Source of the DNA: CAZGUX01 sp964529305
GTDB taxonomy: Bacteria; Acidobacteriota; Terriglobia; Bryobacterales; Bryobacteraceae
Reading direction: 5' to 3'
Assembly: GCA_964529305.1 (NCBI GenBank)
Contig: CAZGUX010000091.1
Span: 1 to 64,000, forward strand
Length of the DNA: 64,000 nucleotides
Position numbers and translations under genes: made by a program. Shown piece by piece: positions 26,653 to 34,277 of the stretch (positions within the stretch are counted from its first letter, which is position 1; every line of letters begins with the position of its first letter). The notes beneath the pieces were generated by a model that worked only from the letters and a program-made list of their open reading frames with translations, was not told the origin of the DNA and ran no database searches.

Positions 26653-27150
26653 TTATTTGGCTTCCTCCAGAATTTCCGCCACTGGACCGTCGACATCCTC
26701 CACCTTGATGATGAAGCGCTTGCGCGCGGCCAGTTGTCCCTCCGGCACGGGAAAGTGGACGCAGATCATGCGGTCCATGGTAGTGCGAGGCGGGACCTTC
26801 ACACGGGCAATCAGACTGTCGTTGTACTTCTGCCCCAGCGCCGGATAGTACTCAAACAGCCGCCGGGCATCGGTCTCGGCCACCGATTCGCCGGCCACCT
26901 GCTTCTTGCCGTCGTCGACCAGCACCTCAACTCCGCGCACCACAAACGGATAGTCGGATGGGTTGGTAAAGCGGAAGTCGAGCACGGCGATGGACGATTG
27001 CGGCTCCAAGCCAATCGTGCGCACTTTCAGGACCGAACCCTTCAGCTCGATGTGCGCCCCGCGCTGAATCCACAATATGGCTCCGATGCCCAACCCGGCG
27101 ACCGCCATTCCCGCCAGGAGCATTGCCGGCCTGATCGGTAGCTTCTCCAT
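26653..27150 (-). CDS. Membrane-anchored LEA14-like protein
   Basis: A 165-residue protein with one N-terminal membrane helix (MLLAGMAVAGLGIGAILWI) followed by a beta-sandwich resembling LEA14/water-stress domains: strands with SSIAVLDFRFTNPSDYPFVVRGVEV and a V-P-P-R-T-T turn. Such domains bind other proteins or stabilise surfaces. The ATG at 27150 overlaps the stop of the upstream isomerase gene (TGATG), which couples the two. No catalytic residues are visible. Confidence 0.68.
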   Translation of the reverse strand: MEKLPIRPAMLLAGMAVAGLGIGAILWIQRGAHIELKGSVLKVRTIGLEPQSSIAVLDFRFTNPSDYPFVVRGVEVLVDDGKKQVAGESVAETDARRLFEYYPALGQKYNDSLIARVKVPPRTTMDRMICVHFPVPEGQLAARKRFIIKVEDVDGPVAEILEEAK

Positions 27151-28082
27151 CACGTCTCCCGGACGAGGCGCAGGATCTCCCGCATCGACTCGTGGGACTT
27201 CTGAATCAGATCCACGCCAGGCGAGAAGTAGTGGGTCTCGAGCCCTACTTGTCCCTTGTACCCATCACGCGCCAGCGCGTTGAAGATCGCGGGCCAATCG
27301 AGCCGCCGCTTCTCGTCCAACAGGCTGTGCCCCTTGATCTGCACGTTGCCGATCCGCTTCTTGGGGAGCATCGCGTAACCGTCCGGATACGGATTTTCTC
27401 CCTGGCTGGTCTCGTTGAGGGGGTCCCAGTTGACGCCCAGCGCCTTGGACGGAACCATTTTCAGGACCTGCACCAACTCCGCGCAGGTCGCCACGTTGCA
27501 GGCGCCTTCGTTCTCAATCAGGAGCCAAATGCCCTCTTTCTCGGCGATTTTGGTCATCTCCCCCAGAACATCGGCAATACGGGGGAACAGCTTGGCCGGT
27601 TCGGCCACCCGCATGCCCGCAAACACGCGCAGCTTGTTCACCTCCAGGATATGGGCCGCCCGGATCGCCGTGCGCAGCGTGTCCAGCCGGCGCTCAAACA
27701 TGAGCTTTTCCTGCTCGATCTGTTTCGCTGGATCGTCCTTGCGCGGTCTCACGGGCTCGGTGCCCGGCCACTGAAATTTCATCAGCGACGAGTTGAGGAA
27801 CGATACCTTCAACCCCCGCTCGCGGAAGGTGGCGGCGGCCGCTTTCACTTCGGCTTCCGGCATCCTGGCGTACTCCGGACCCTTGACCGGACGCTTGGCG
27901 GGCACGCCGCGAAGTTCGATCCACTTGAGATCGTAAAGTTTGGCGAACTCGAGGGCCGATTCGGCGGTGATGCCGATCTCGTCCGTGATCGCGCTGACGC
28001 GCGACGCGTCAATGCGGGAAGTAGCGGCAAAGCCCGGCAAGGCGGCCGCGGTCGCAATCAACTCACGCCTGGTCATGGTCAT
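27150..28082 (-). CDS. Tat-exported sugar phosphate isomerase/epimerase-type TIM barrel
   Basis: An AP-endonuclease-2/xylose-isomerase-like TIM barrel of 310 residues, with a TRRELIATAAALPGF Tat-type signal. The barrel motifs LLIENEGACN, LGVNWDPLNE and VGLETHYF carry the acidic and histidine metal ligands expected of sugar epimerases. Export is unusual for a sugar-phosphate enzyme and suggests a free sugar or cyclitol substrate in the periplasm. I chose the ATG at 28082; others at 28094 and 28076 are close. The 3' end overlaps the LEA14-like gene. It is divergent from the coiled-coil gene. Confidence 0.82.
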   Translation of the reverse strand: MTMTRRELIATAAALPGFAATSRIDASRVSAITDEIGITAESALEFAKLYDLKWIELRGVPAKRPVKGPEYARMPEAEVKAAAATFRERGLKVSFLNSSLMKFQWPGTEPVRPRKDDPAKQIEQEKLMFERRLDTLRTAIRAAHILEVNKLRVFAGMRVAEPAKLFPRIADVLGEMTKIAEKEGIWLLIENEGACNVATCAELVQVLKMVPSKALGVNWDPLNETSQGENPYPDGYAMLPKKRIGNVQIKGHSLLDEKRRLDWPAIFNALARDGYKGQVGLETHYFSPGVDLIQKSHESMREILRLVRET

Positions 28083-28146
28083 GGTCGCCCTCATGATAGC
28101 GCGGGTCCGTCCAGTCGCGCCCCCGCCGGTCGGCTATGATCGGATT

Positions 28147-28386
28147 GTGGACTTCGAGAAGACCATTCGCGAAATGCAGGACACGCTGACGGTTATCGTC
28201 GAGATCGAGCGGCGCCAATCCGCTCTCCTAAAAGATCACTCCCAGTTACTGGCCGACCACGACCGACTGCTGGCCGACCAACATCGCTCGATGGTGGAAC
28301 ACGATCGCAAAATGTCCGAGATCGACGACAAGCTCAACGCCCTGGTCAGCATCGTCGACGGCCGGATCCGCGGCCAGCGCCAGTAA
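28147..28386 (+). CDS. Small coiled-coil protein with tandem heptads
   Basis: A 79-residue protein from a GTG at 28147. Residues 30-64 form five successive seven-residue units (DHSQLLA, DHDRLLA, DQHRSMV, EHDRKMS, EIDDKLN), a near-ideal coiled coil that is also a 21-base tandem DNA repeat. No signal peptide or membrane segment is visible. I do not recognise a family; oligomerisation or scaffolding is likely. A later in-frame ATG (codon 10) is an alternative start. The gene ends two bases before the convergent acs stop. Confidence 0.6.
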   Translation: MDFEKTIREMQDTLTVIVEIERRQSALLKDHSQLLADHDRLLADQHRSMVEHDRKMSEIDDKLNALVSIVDGRIRGQRQ

Positions 28387-28388
28387 AT

Positions 28389-30326
28389 CTACTCTTCGTC
28401 GTGCTGCGCAGCCAGCGTCGTAATGACGTTCATGTCTTCGAGCGTCGTCACATCGCCAGCCACCGTATTGCTGGTCACGATTTCGCGCAGAAGCCGCCGC
28501 ATGATTTTGCCGCTCCGCGTCTTGGGCAAACCCTCGGTGAACCGGATCTGCTCCGGCTTGGCGAAGCTGCCGATCTCTTTGCCCACCCACTGCCGCAGGT
28601 CTTCCGCCAGGTGATCGTGACTCCAGTCGCCCTTCTTCAAGGTCACGAACGCGCATACGGCCTGGCCGGTAATCTCGTGAGGCCGGCCGACCACCGCCGC
28701 TTCCGCCACCGCGGGATGACGGACCAGCGCCGACTCGAGTTCCATCGTGCTCAACCGGTGGCCGCTGACGTTCATCACGTCGTCCACCCGGCCCAGCACC
28801 CAGAAGTAGCCGTCTTCGTCCTGCCGCGCGGCGTCACCGGTGAAGTAGATGCCCGGAATTCGGGACCAGTAGTTGTCTTCGTAGCGCTTGGGGTCACGCC
28901 AGCACGTCCGCAGCATGCTCGGCCACGGCCGCTTGATCACGAGAAAGCCCTCGCGATTCGGCCCCACCGGCTTGCCTTCGAGGTCGACCACTTCAGGAAG
29001 CAGACCCGGCATCGGCAACGTGCCGGACCCCGGCTTGAGCGGAACCGCGCCCGGCATCGGTGCGATCAGGATCGCGCCCGTTTCGGTCTGCCACCACGTA
29101 TCGACGATCGGACATCTCGACTTGCCGATTACGCGGTAATACCATTCCCACGCCGAAGGGTTGATCGGCTCGCCGACCGAGCCCAGCAGACGCAGGCTGG
29201 CCATGCTGTGCTTCGCCGGCCACGAGTCGCCGTGCTTGATGAACGCCCGAATGGCCGTCGGAGACGTGTACAAAATGTTGACCTGGTACTTGTCGATGAT
29301 GCGCCACAGCCGGTCCGGTTGGGGAAAGTCCGGCGCGCCCTCGTACATCACGGTCGTGGTGCCGACGGAGAGAGGGCCGTAGACGATGTAGCTGTGGCCG
29401 GTCACCCAGCCGACGTCGGCGGCGCACCAGTAGGTGTCTTCTTCCTTGATGTCGAACACCCACTTCATCGTCATGGTGACCTGAAGCAGGTAGCCCGCCG
29501 TGGAATGTTGAATGCCCTTCGGCTTGCCGGTGGTCCCGGAGGTGTAGAGGACATAGAGCGGATGCTCGCCATCGAGCGGCACCGCCGGCACGTCCTCGGT
29601 CGCCGTCTGGTCCAGTTCGTGCCACCAGGAATCGCGCCCTGCTCGCATCGGCGTCTCGCTGCCGGTTCGTTTGAGGACGATCACGTCCTTGACGCTCGGA
29701 CAGTCGACGGCAATCGCATCGTCGACGGCCGGCTTCAGCTTCACTTCCTTGCCCCGCCGCCACGCTCCGTCGCAGGTGATCACTACGCTGGCTTCGAGGT
29801 CCTGAATTCGCGTCTTCAACGCCTCCGCCGAGAACCCGCCGAATACCACGCTGTGCGTGACGCCCAGCCGCGCGCAGGCCAGCATGGCCACCGCGACCTC
29901 CGGCACCATTCCCATGTAGATGATGGCGGTGTCGCCGGTCTTCAGTCCCCGCTGCTGGAGCACACTCGCGAACCGGCACACCAGCCGGTGCAGTTCCTGG
30001 TAGGTCAGGATCCGCTGATCTCCCGATTCGCTCTCCCAGATGATGGCAGCCTTATTTTTGCGCGAGCTCGACAGGTGCCGGTCCAGACAGTTGTAGCTGA
30101 CGTTGGTCTTTCCCCCCACGAACCATTTGGCGTAGGGCGGATGCCACTCGAACACGTGCGACCATTTCTCGAACCAGTGAAGCTCCCGTTCCGCGAGTTC
30201 ACCCCAGAATTCTTCGGGGTGTTCCTTGGCGCGCTCCCAGAGGGCGCGGTACGCGTCCATGCCTTGTACGTGGGCTTTCGAGACGAATTCGGGGCTCGGT
30301 GAATACACGGGGGTCTTCTCGGACAT
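28389..30326 (-). CDS. acs: Acetyl-CoA synthetase
   Basis: Activates acetate to acetyl-CoA through acetyl-AMP. The 645-residue length is standard. The AMP-binding signature TSGTTGKPKG is near residue 262, the WWQTETG motif follows, and the C-terminal SGKIMRR near residue 606 holds the lysine that is acetylated to control this enzyme family. The N-terminal acetyl-CoA synthetase domain starts with the usual F-W-G-E-L block. It is followed on the minus strand by no other gene and preceded by the alcohol dehydrogenase gene 14 bases upstream, which together would feed ethanol/acetaldehyde/acetate carbon into acetyl-CoA. Confidence 0.96.
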   Translation of the reverse strand: MSEKTPVYSPSPEFVSKAHVQGMDAYRALWERAKEHPEEFWGELAERELHWFEKWSHVFEWHPPYAKWFVGGKTNVSYNCLDRHLSSSRKNKAAIIWESESGDQRILTYQELHRLVCRFASVLQQRGLKTGDTAIIYMGMVPEVAVAMLACARLGVTHSVVFGGFSAEALKTRIQDLEASVVITCDGAWRRGKEVKLKPAVDDAIAVDCPSVKDVIVLKRTGSETPMRAGRDSWWHELDQTATEDVPAVPLDGEHPLYVLYTSGTTGKPKGIQHSTAGYLLQVTMTMKWVFDIKEEDTYWCAADVGWVTGHSYIVYGPLSVGTTTVMYEGAPDFPQPDRLWRIIDKYQVNILYTSPTAIRAFIKHGDSWPAKHSMASLRLLGSVGEPINPSAWEWYYRVIGKSRCPIVDTWWQTETGAILIAPMPGAVPLKPGSGTLPMPGLLPEVVDLEGKPVGPNREGFLVIKRPWPSMLRTCWRDPKRYEDNYWSRIPGIYFTGDAARQDEDGYFWVLGRVDDVMNVSGHRLSTMELESALVRHPAVAEAAVVGRPHEITGQAVCAFVTLKKGDWSHDHLAEDLRQWVGKEIGSFAKPEQIRFTEGLPKTRSGKIMRRLLREIVTSNTVAGDVTTLEDMNVITTLAAQHDEE

Positions 30327-30340
30327 AAACAGTCATCGTA

Positions 30341-31345
30341 TCAGAACGCGATTACGGCGCGACCGCGAATCCGGCCGTGGTGCAGGGCTTCCAGCAGCGA
30401 CGGCGCTTCGTCGATGGAGTGCGTCTCCACCCACGGTTTCACGATGCCTCGAGCAGCCAATCGGAACACCGCGGCGAGGTCTTCGCGCGACCCGAGATAG
30501 CTTCCGCGGATCGTGATGCCCTTGAGCACGGTATCGACCAGTGGCAACTGATACTGGCTGGTCGAAAGGCCGACCAGGATCACGGTGCCGGTGCGCTTCA
30601 CCGAACGAAAGGCCTGCTCCACGGCGGCGGGATTGCCGGTCAACACCACGGCCGCGTCCATTCCGCCGTGTTCCTTCTGGAGGGTGCGGCTGCCGGTGTC
30701 GGCCGGAACGACGATGTCGGCGCCGATCGCCTGGGCGTGCTCCAACTTCTCGGGCGAGATGTCCGCCGCCGCGGTACGAAGGCCGTTCTGTTTGGCGTAT
30801 TGAATGGCGAGATGGCCCAGACCGCCCATGCCGAAGATCGCAACCGACTGCCCGGCGGCCAGGTTCGCGGCCGACAGGGCTCCATACGCGGTCCACCCCG
30901 CGCAGCACAGCGGGGCCGCTTCCGCCGCGTCCAGTTCCTCCGGGACCTTCGCCAGATGCTGGACGGCGATCACGGCGGCGGTCGCCATGGCTCCGTCGAC
31001 CGTGTAGCCGGCGTTCTTCTGCCGCGCGCAGTAGCGGTCGAGTCCCGCCCGGCATAGTTCGCAGGCGCCGCAGGTGGTGGTCAGAAACGTGACGCCCACG
31101 CGATCGCCCGGCCGCACTTCGGTCACACCGTCCCCCACCGCCGTGACTCTACCGATGCCTTCGTGCCCCAGCGTCAACGGCGTGCGCGGCAGTTTCTCCA
31201 GTCCCGCGACGAACAGGTCCGAGTGGCAGACGCCGCAAGCCTCCAGTTGCACCGCGGCCTCGCCGGGACCCGGAGCCGCAATCTCCCCCCTCTGCACCGT
31301 AATAGCGCCCAGCGCCGACTCCAGAATCACCGCCGTTCGTTGCAT
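30341..31345 (-). CDS. Zinc-dependent alcohol dehydrogenase
   Basis: A 334-residue medium-chain dehydrogenase. The catalytic zinc ligands are Cys37 in CGVCHSD and His61-Glu62 in GHEGIGRV. The structural zinc loop has CGACELCRAGLDRYC. The NAD(P) motif is GMGGLGHLAIQYA. It resembles AdhP/AdhA-type ethanol dehydrogenases. It lies upstream of acs in the same direction with 14 bases between, so alcohol oxidation and acetate activation may be co-transcribed. Confidence 0.9.
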   Translation of the reverse strand: MQRTAVILESALGAITVQRGEIAAPGPGEAAVQLEACGVCHSDLFVAGLEKLPRTPLTLGHEGIGRVTAVGDGVTEVRPGDRVGVTFLTTTCGACELCRAGLDRYCARQKNAGYTVDGAMATAAVIAVQHLAKVPEELDAAEAAPLCCAGWTAYGALSAANLAAGQSVAIFGMGGLGHLAIQYAKQNGLRTAAADISPEKLEHAQAIGADIVVPADTGSRTLQKEHGGMDAAVVLTGNPAAVEQAFRSVKRTGTVILVGLSTSQYQLPLVDTVLKGITIRGSYLGSREDLAAVFRLAARGIVKPWVETHSIDEAPSLLEALHHGRIRGRAVIAF

Positions 31346-31398
31346 GCCATCGTCACGATACCAGACGCGGACCCTGCGCTACACTCGACTGGAGTTGC

Positions 31399-32007
31399 AT
31401 GCACAAGACCGTCATCTTGGACCTCGGAAAGGTCATCGTCCCGTTCGATTTTCAGCGCGGCTACCGCGCCCTGGCGGAGTATAGTCCGCTCCCGGTGGAG
31501 GAGTTGCCCGGCCGCATCCGGGCGACGGGCCTGGTGGTCCCGTTTGAAACCGGCCAGATCGAGGCGAGAGAGTTCGTAGAGCGGTTCACCGCCGCGCTCG
31601 ACGCGCGAATGTCGTACGAGGAATTCTGCCGCGTCTGGAGTTCGATCTTTCTCCCGGATCCGCTGATCCCGGAGGAACTTGTGGCCGGTCTGCGCAACCG
31701 GTACCGGATGGTCCTGCTGTCGAACACCAACTCGATTCACTTCGAGATGATCCGCGAGAATTATCCGATCCTCCGGCATTTCGACGAGTACGTGGTCTCG
31801 TACGAAGTCGGGGCGCTGAAGCCCTCGCCGAAGATTTACGACGCCGCGATTCGTGCCGCGCGGTGCGAGCCCGGCGAGTGTTTCTTCGCCGACGATATCC
31901 CGGAGTATGTGGAAGGCGCGAGGCGCGCGGGAATCGATGCGGTACAGTTCCTGAACGCCGGCCAGCTACAGGCGGACCTCGAAGCGAGAGGCATTCGCTG
32001 GGTCTGA
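31399..32007 (+). CDS. HAD-superfamily phosphatase (YihX-like)
   Basis: A 202-residue HAD-IA hydrolase. Motif I is ILDLGKVIVPFD with the nucleophile aspartate, motif II is LLSNTNS, motif III is GALKPSPKIYDAA, and motif IV is FFADDIPEYVEGARRAG. The D-x-G form of motif I with a later aspartate is like YihX, an alpha-D-glucose-1-phosphate phosphatase. Substrate is inferred only from that resemblance. It is divergent from the alcohol dehydrogenase and convergent, 3 bases apart, with the large membrane protein gene. Confidence 0.85.
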   Translation: MHKTVILDLGKVIVPFDFQRGYRALAEYSPLPVEELPGRIRATGLVVPFETGQIEAREFVERFTAALDARMSYEEFCRVWSSIFLPDPLIPEELVAGLRNRYRMVLLSNTNSIHFEMIRENYPILRHFDEYVVSYEVGALKPSPKIYDAAIRAARCEPGECFFADDIPEYVEGARRAGIDAVQFLNAGQLQADLEARGIRWV

Positions 32008-32010
32008 AGG

Positions 32011-33891
32011 CTATTCCACTCGCTCCCAGACCAGGTAGCCTTCGGCCCCTGGCTGCTCGGGGGGCCAGGCGACGTACAGGTGCTGTCCTCGAAACTCAAG
32101 AGGGATCTCGGCGCGGCCGGACGCGGCCGCCTTCCTTCCATTCCACCTCAGCCAGAAATACTGGTTCTTGCGGAACCATAGATGCGAATCGTCCACCTGG
32201 CCTGAGGGCAGGGTGGCAATGACGTCGCGAGCCTCCGTAAATTCCAAACGCCGCAGCGGCAGGTCTTCCGAAGGCACTACGGCGTCTTCGAGCCTCCGTA
32301 CCTTGCCAATCGCCTTCCAGGCGCCAACCATCCTCGCCGCCTGACGCCAGTACGCATCCGGTCCAAAGCGCTTTCGGCCCATGCCGGGCACCGGGCCGCC
32401 CTGCATGGCGATGCTGATGCCCGAGAGGGCCAGCAGCAAGACCGGCGTGAGTCCCCAGAGCAGCCAATATTGGCGGCCCACGGCCCATTGCGGATCCGAC
32501 CGCGCGACGGCCACCTCATTCGAAAGGGATCCCGGCGGACAGGACAGCAACAACAGCGACGCGACGGCCGCAGGGACCCACAGCAGGAGAAAGCCGTCGA
32601 TGTGCGTGCCGCCGGCGGCATCGTGCTGCGTGTAGCCCGCCACCGTCACCCAGAGGACAAAGAGCGCCATCAGCGCGCCCTTGCCGAACGAACTTTGCGG
32701 CGCCAGGCGGCGATCGCCCTTCGCATAGCGGTCGAGGAAGTACAGCACGGGCAGAGTCGCCAACAGGCCCAGAAAAACAACCCACACCCAGGCCGGCAGG
32801 CCCGCCAGATCGGATGCGCCCGGAAGGGACAACCTCGGCGCGGCGTGCCGCCGGAAGTTCACCCACTGGATCGCGACCAGCACGACAAACGCCGCGTACA
32901 CATCGAGCGGCGTCCGGCTGGTGTCTTCTTCAGGCGAGGCCAGCCCTCCACGAATCAACCGGCCGGCGCCCAGCGCGATCGCCAGGGCCATGAAGAAGCC
33001 GAAGCAGACTTCCGCGAAGCGCCATTGCGGCCAACCGCCCTGGAACGGCCCCCAATGGATAGCCAGCGGATGCCGCAGAAACACGGCCAGCGCAAAAGCC
33101 AGGCCGCCTCCCAGAACCCCGTACAGGCAAAGCATCAGGGCGGCCCGGTTGCGGCGTTCTTTCAGGTAGAGCGCAAACACGATCAGCACGAATGCCAGCC
33201 CGCCCCAACTCTCGCTGCGGTGCAGGGGCCCGAGGCGCAGTCCGCCGAACTTCGTCAACGCCAGGTAGCCTGCCCACCAAGCGATCCCTGCCCGGAAGTA
33301 AAGGGCCGCGGCCGCCCGATCCCTCTTCGACCACAGCCAGCACAAGCCGCTGACCAACACGGTGAGGGTCGCCGAAAGCCATTCTCCGCCGTGGAAGTGC
33401 CGCACGGAGAATGTCTCGTAGGCCTCTTTCTGGGAGGGCAGAAAAGACAGGTAAAGGTACGAAGCGAGGAAGGCCGCGCAGATCCAGGTGAACGGACGGA
33501 TCAGCCTCTCCAACTCCGAGCGAGGTTCGGTCAGCGCGAGTCCGAGCGCGCCGCCCCCGATTCCGGCCCACAGGCCTCCCAGAAGAAATAACATCGAGTA
33601 GCCGAACAGGACATCGGGAAAGGAGCCGGACAAGGTGTAGAACGTCTGCTCCATGTAGCTGAGTGACCCGCCCCAGGCCCAGCCGATGGCCCCGAACAAG
33701 CCCGCCACGGCGGACCGGCGCTGCCAGTCGGGCCGGCCCGAACCGAGGCAGAGGACCAGTGCGAGCAAGGCGCCCGGCACCATGGCCCCGGCTTCGTGGC
33801 CGACCGTCCCTCGGTAGCCCCACCCGTAAGCCATGGCGAAGGCGGCCAAAAGATAGAAACGCAAAGCGGGGTTGTTCGAAATCGTGGCCAT
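32011..33891 (-). CDS. Large polytopic membrane protein of unknown function
   Basis: A 626-residue inner-membrane protein with about twelve hydrophobic helices from residue 10 to about 500, and a soluble C-terminal domain of about 110 residues (from RRLEDAVVPSEDL to the VWERVE end) rich in aromatics. The early motif AYGWGYRGTVGHEAGAMVPGA with glycines and histidine is striking and probably functional. AGGAG seven bases before the ATG at 33891 supports the start. I do not recognise the family; transport or membrane-linked sugar or lipid work are possible. It borders the gene-debris region to its right. Confidence 0.75.
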   Translation of the reverse strand: MATISNNPALRFYLLAAFAMAYGWGYRGTVGHEAGAMVPGALLALVLCLGSGRPDWQRRSAVAGLFGAIGWAWGGSLSYMEQTFYTLSGSFPDVLFGYSMLFLLGGLWAGIGGGALGLALTEPRSELERLIRPFTWICAAFLASYLYLSFLPSQKEAYETFSVRHFHGGEWLSATLTVLVSGLCWLWSKRDRAAAALYFRAGIAWWAGYLALTKFGGLRLGPLHRSESWGGLAFVLIVFALYLKERRNRAALMLCLYGVLGGGLAFALAVFLRHPLAIHWGPFQGGWPQWRFAEVCFGFFMALAIALGAGRLIRGGLASPEEDTSRTPLDVYAAFVVLVAIQWVNFRRHAAPRLSLPGASDLAGLPAWVWVVFLGLLATLPVLYFLDRYAKGDRRLAPQSSFGKGALMALFVLWVTVAGYTQHDAAGGTHIDGFLLLWVPAAVASLLLLSCPPGSLSNEVAVARSDPQWAVGRQYWLLWGLTPVLLLALSGISIAMQGGPVPGMGRKRFGPDAYWRQAARMVGAWKAIGKVRRLEDAVVPSEDLPLRRLEFTEARDVIATLPSGQVDDSHLWFRKNQYFWLRWNGRKAAASGRAEIPLEFRGQHLYVAWPPEQPGAEGYLVWERVE

Positions 33892-33950
33892 CGCGTCACT
33901 CCTGTGGGAGACGCCTCGGGGTGGCCCCGGGCCTCTGTGAAGGAACGTTT

Positions 33951-34110
33951 CAAGAGTACACCTTGGCAATCCGGCGCGACAGGATATATGGTGCCCGCAG
34001 TCCGTTCTACGAGACGATGCGGGAGGTTTCGTCAGGCGACGTCATCTTCTCGTTCGTGGATATCCGGATCGCGGCGATTCGGAGACAGCGATATCATGTT
34101 GGTTTCATGG
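33951..34110 (+). pseudogene. Remnant of an HNH/McrA-type endonuclease N-terminal domain
   Basis: A degraded stretch whose translation (33951-34079) contains YGARSPFYETMREV and GDVIFSFVDIRIAAI. I recognise this as the opening of restriction-type HNH endonucleases, where a GYMWSP block precedes a FYENM-x-x-V-x-P-G-D-V-V-F-S-F stretch. Here the GYM lies one frame away and the WSP part is missing, which points to a deletion, and the frame degrades after 34080. No nuclease domain follows. Assignment is by remembered motif similarity only. Confidence 0.4.
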
Positions 34111-34143
34111 AATGCCTGAGGGCTCTGTGGATGGATGAACGAT

Positions 34144-34215
34144 ATGTCCGTCACGAATTGCGATAGTCAACTGCCCGAGGGAGCGGATTTCTGCCCGGGT
34201 TGTGGCACTACGTAA
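34144..34215 (+). pseudogene. 23-codon zinc-ribbon fragment
   Basis: A short open frame from ATG 34144 to TAA 34215 reading MSVTNCDSQLPEGADFCPGC and ending GTT. It matches the start of zinc-ribbon proteins, whose opening is a C-x-x-C pair, then LPEGA-x-F-C-P-x-C-G. Only one cysteine of the first pair remains, and the protein body is missing. It looks like the surviving 5' end of a lost gene, lying just before the 640-residue Tat-type gene. Confidence 0.45.
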
Positions 34216-34277
34216 ACGAAGGGACCAGACGAACCTCCAGGCAGGTTCCTCAGCAACTCAACAACACGCGGGGGCAT

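Noticed and set aside
28234..28338. Short 21-base repeats as a possible CRISPR array
   Set aside because: The repeats are contiguous, in frame and code for heptads; no spacers and no cas genes are present.
28401..30302. 633-residue plus-strand open frame
   Set aside because: Antisense of acs; no recognisable motif.
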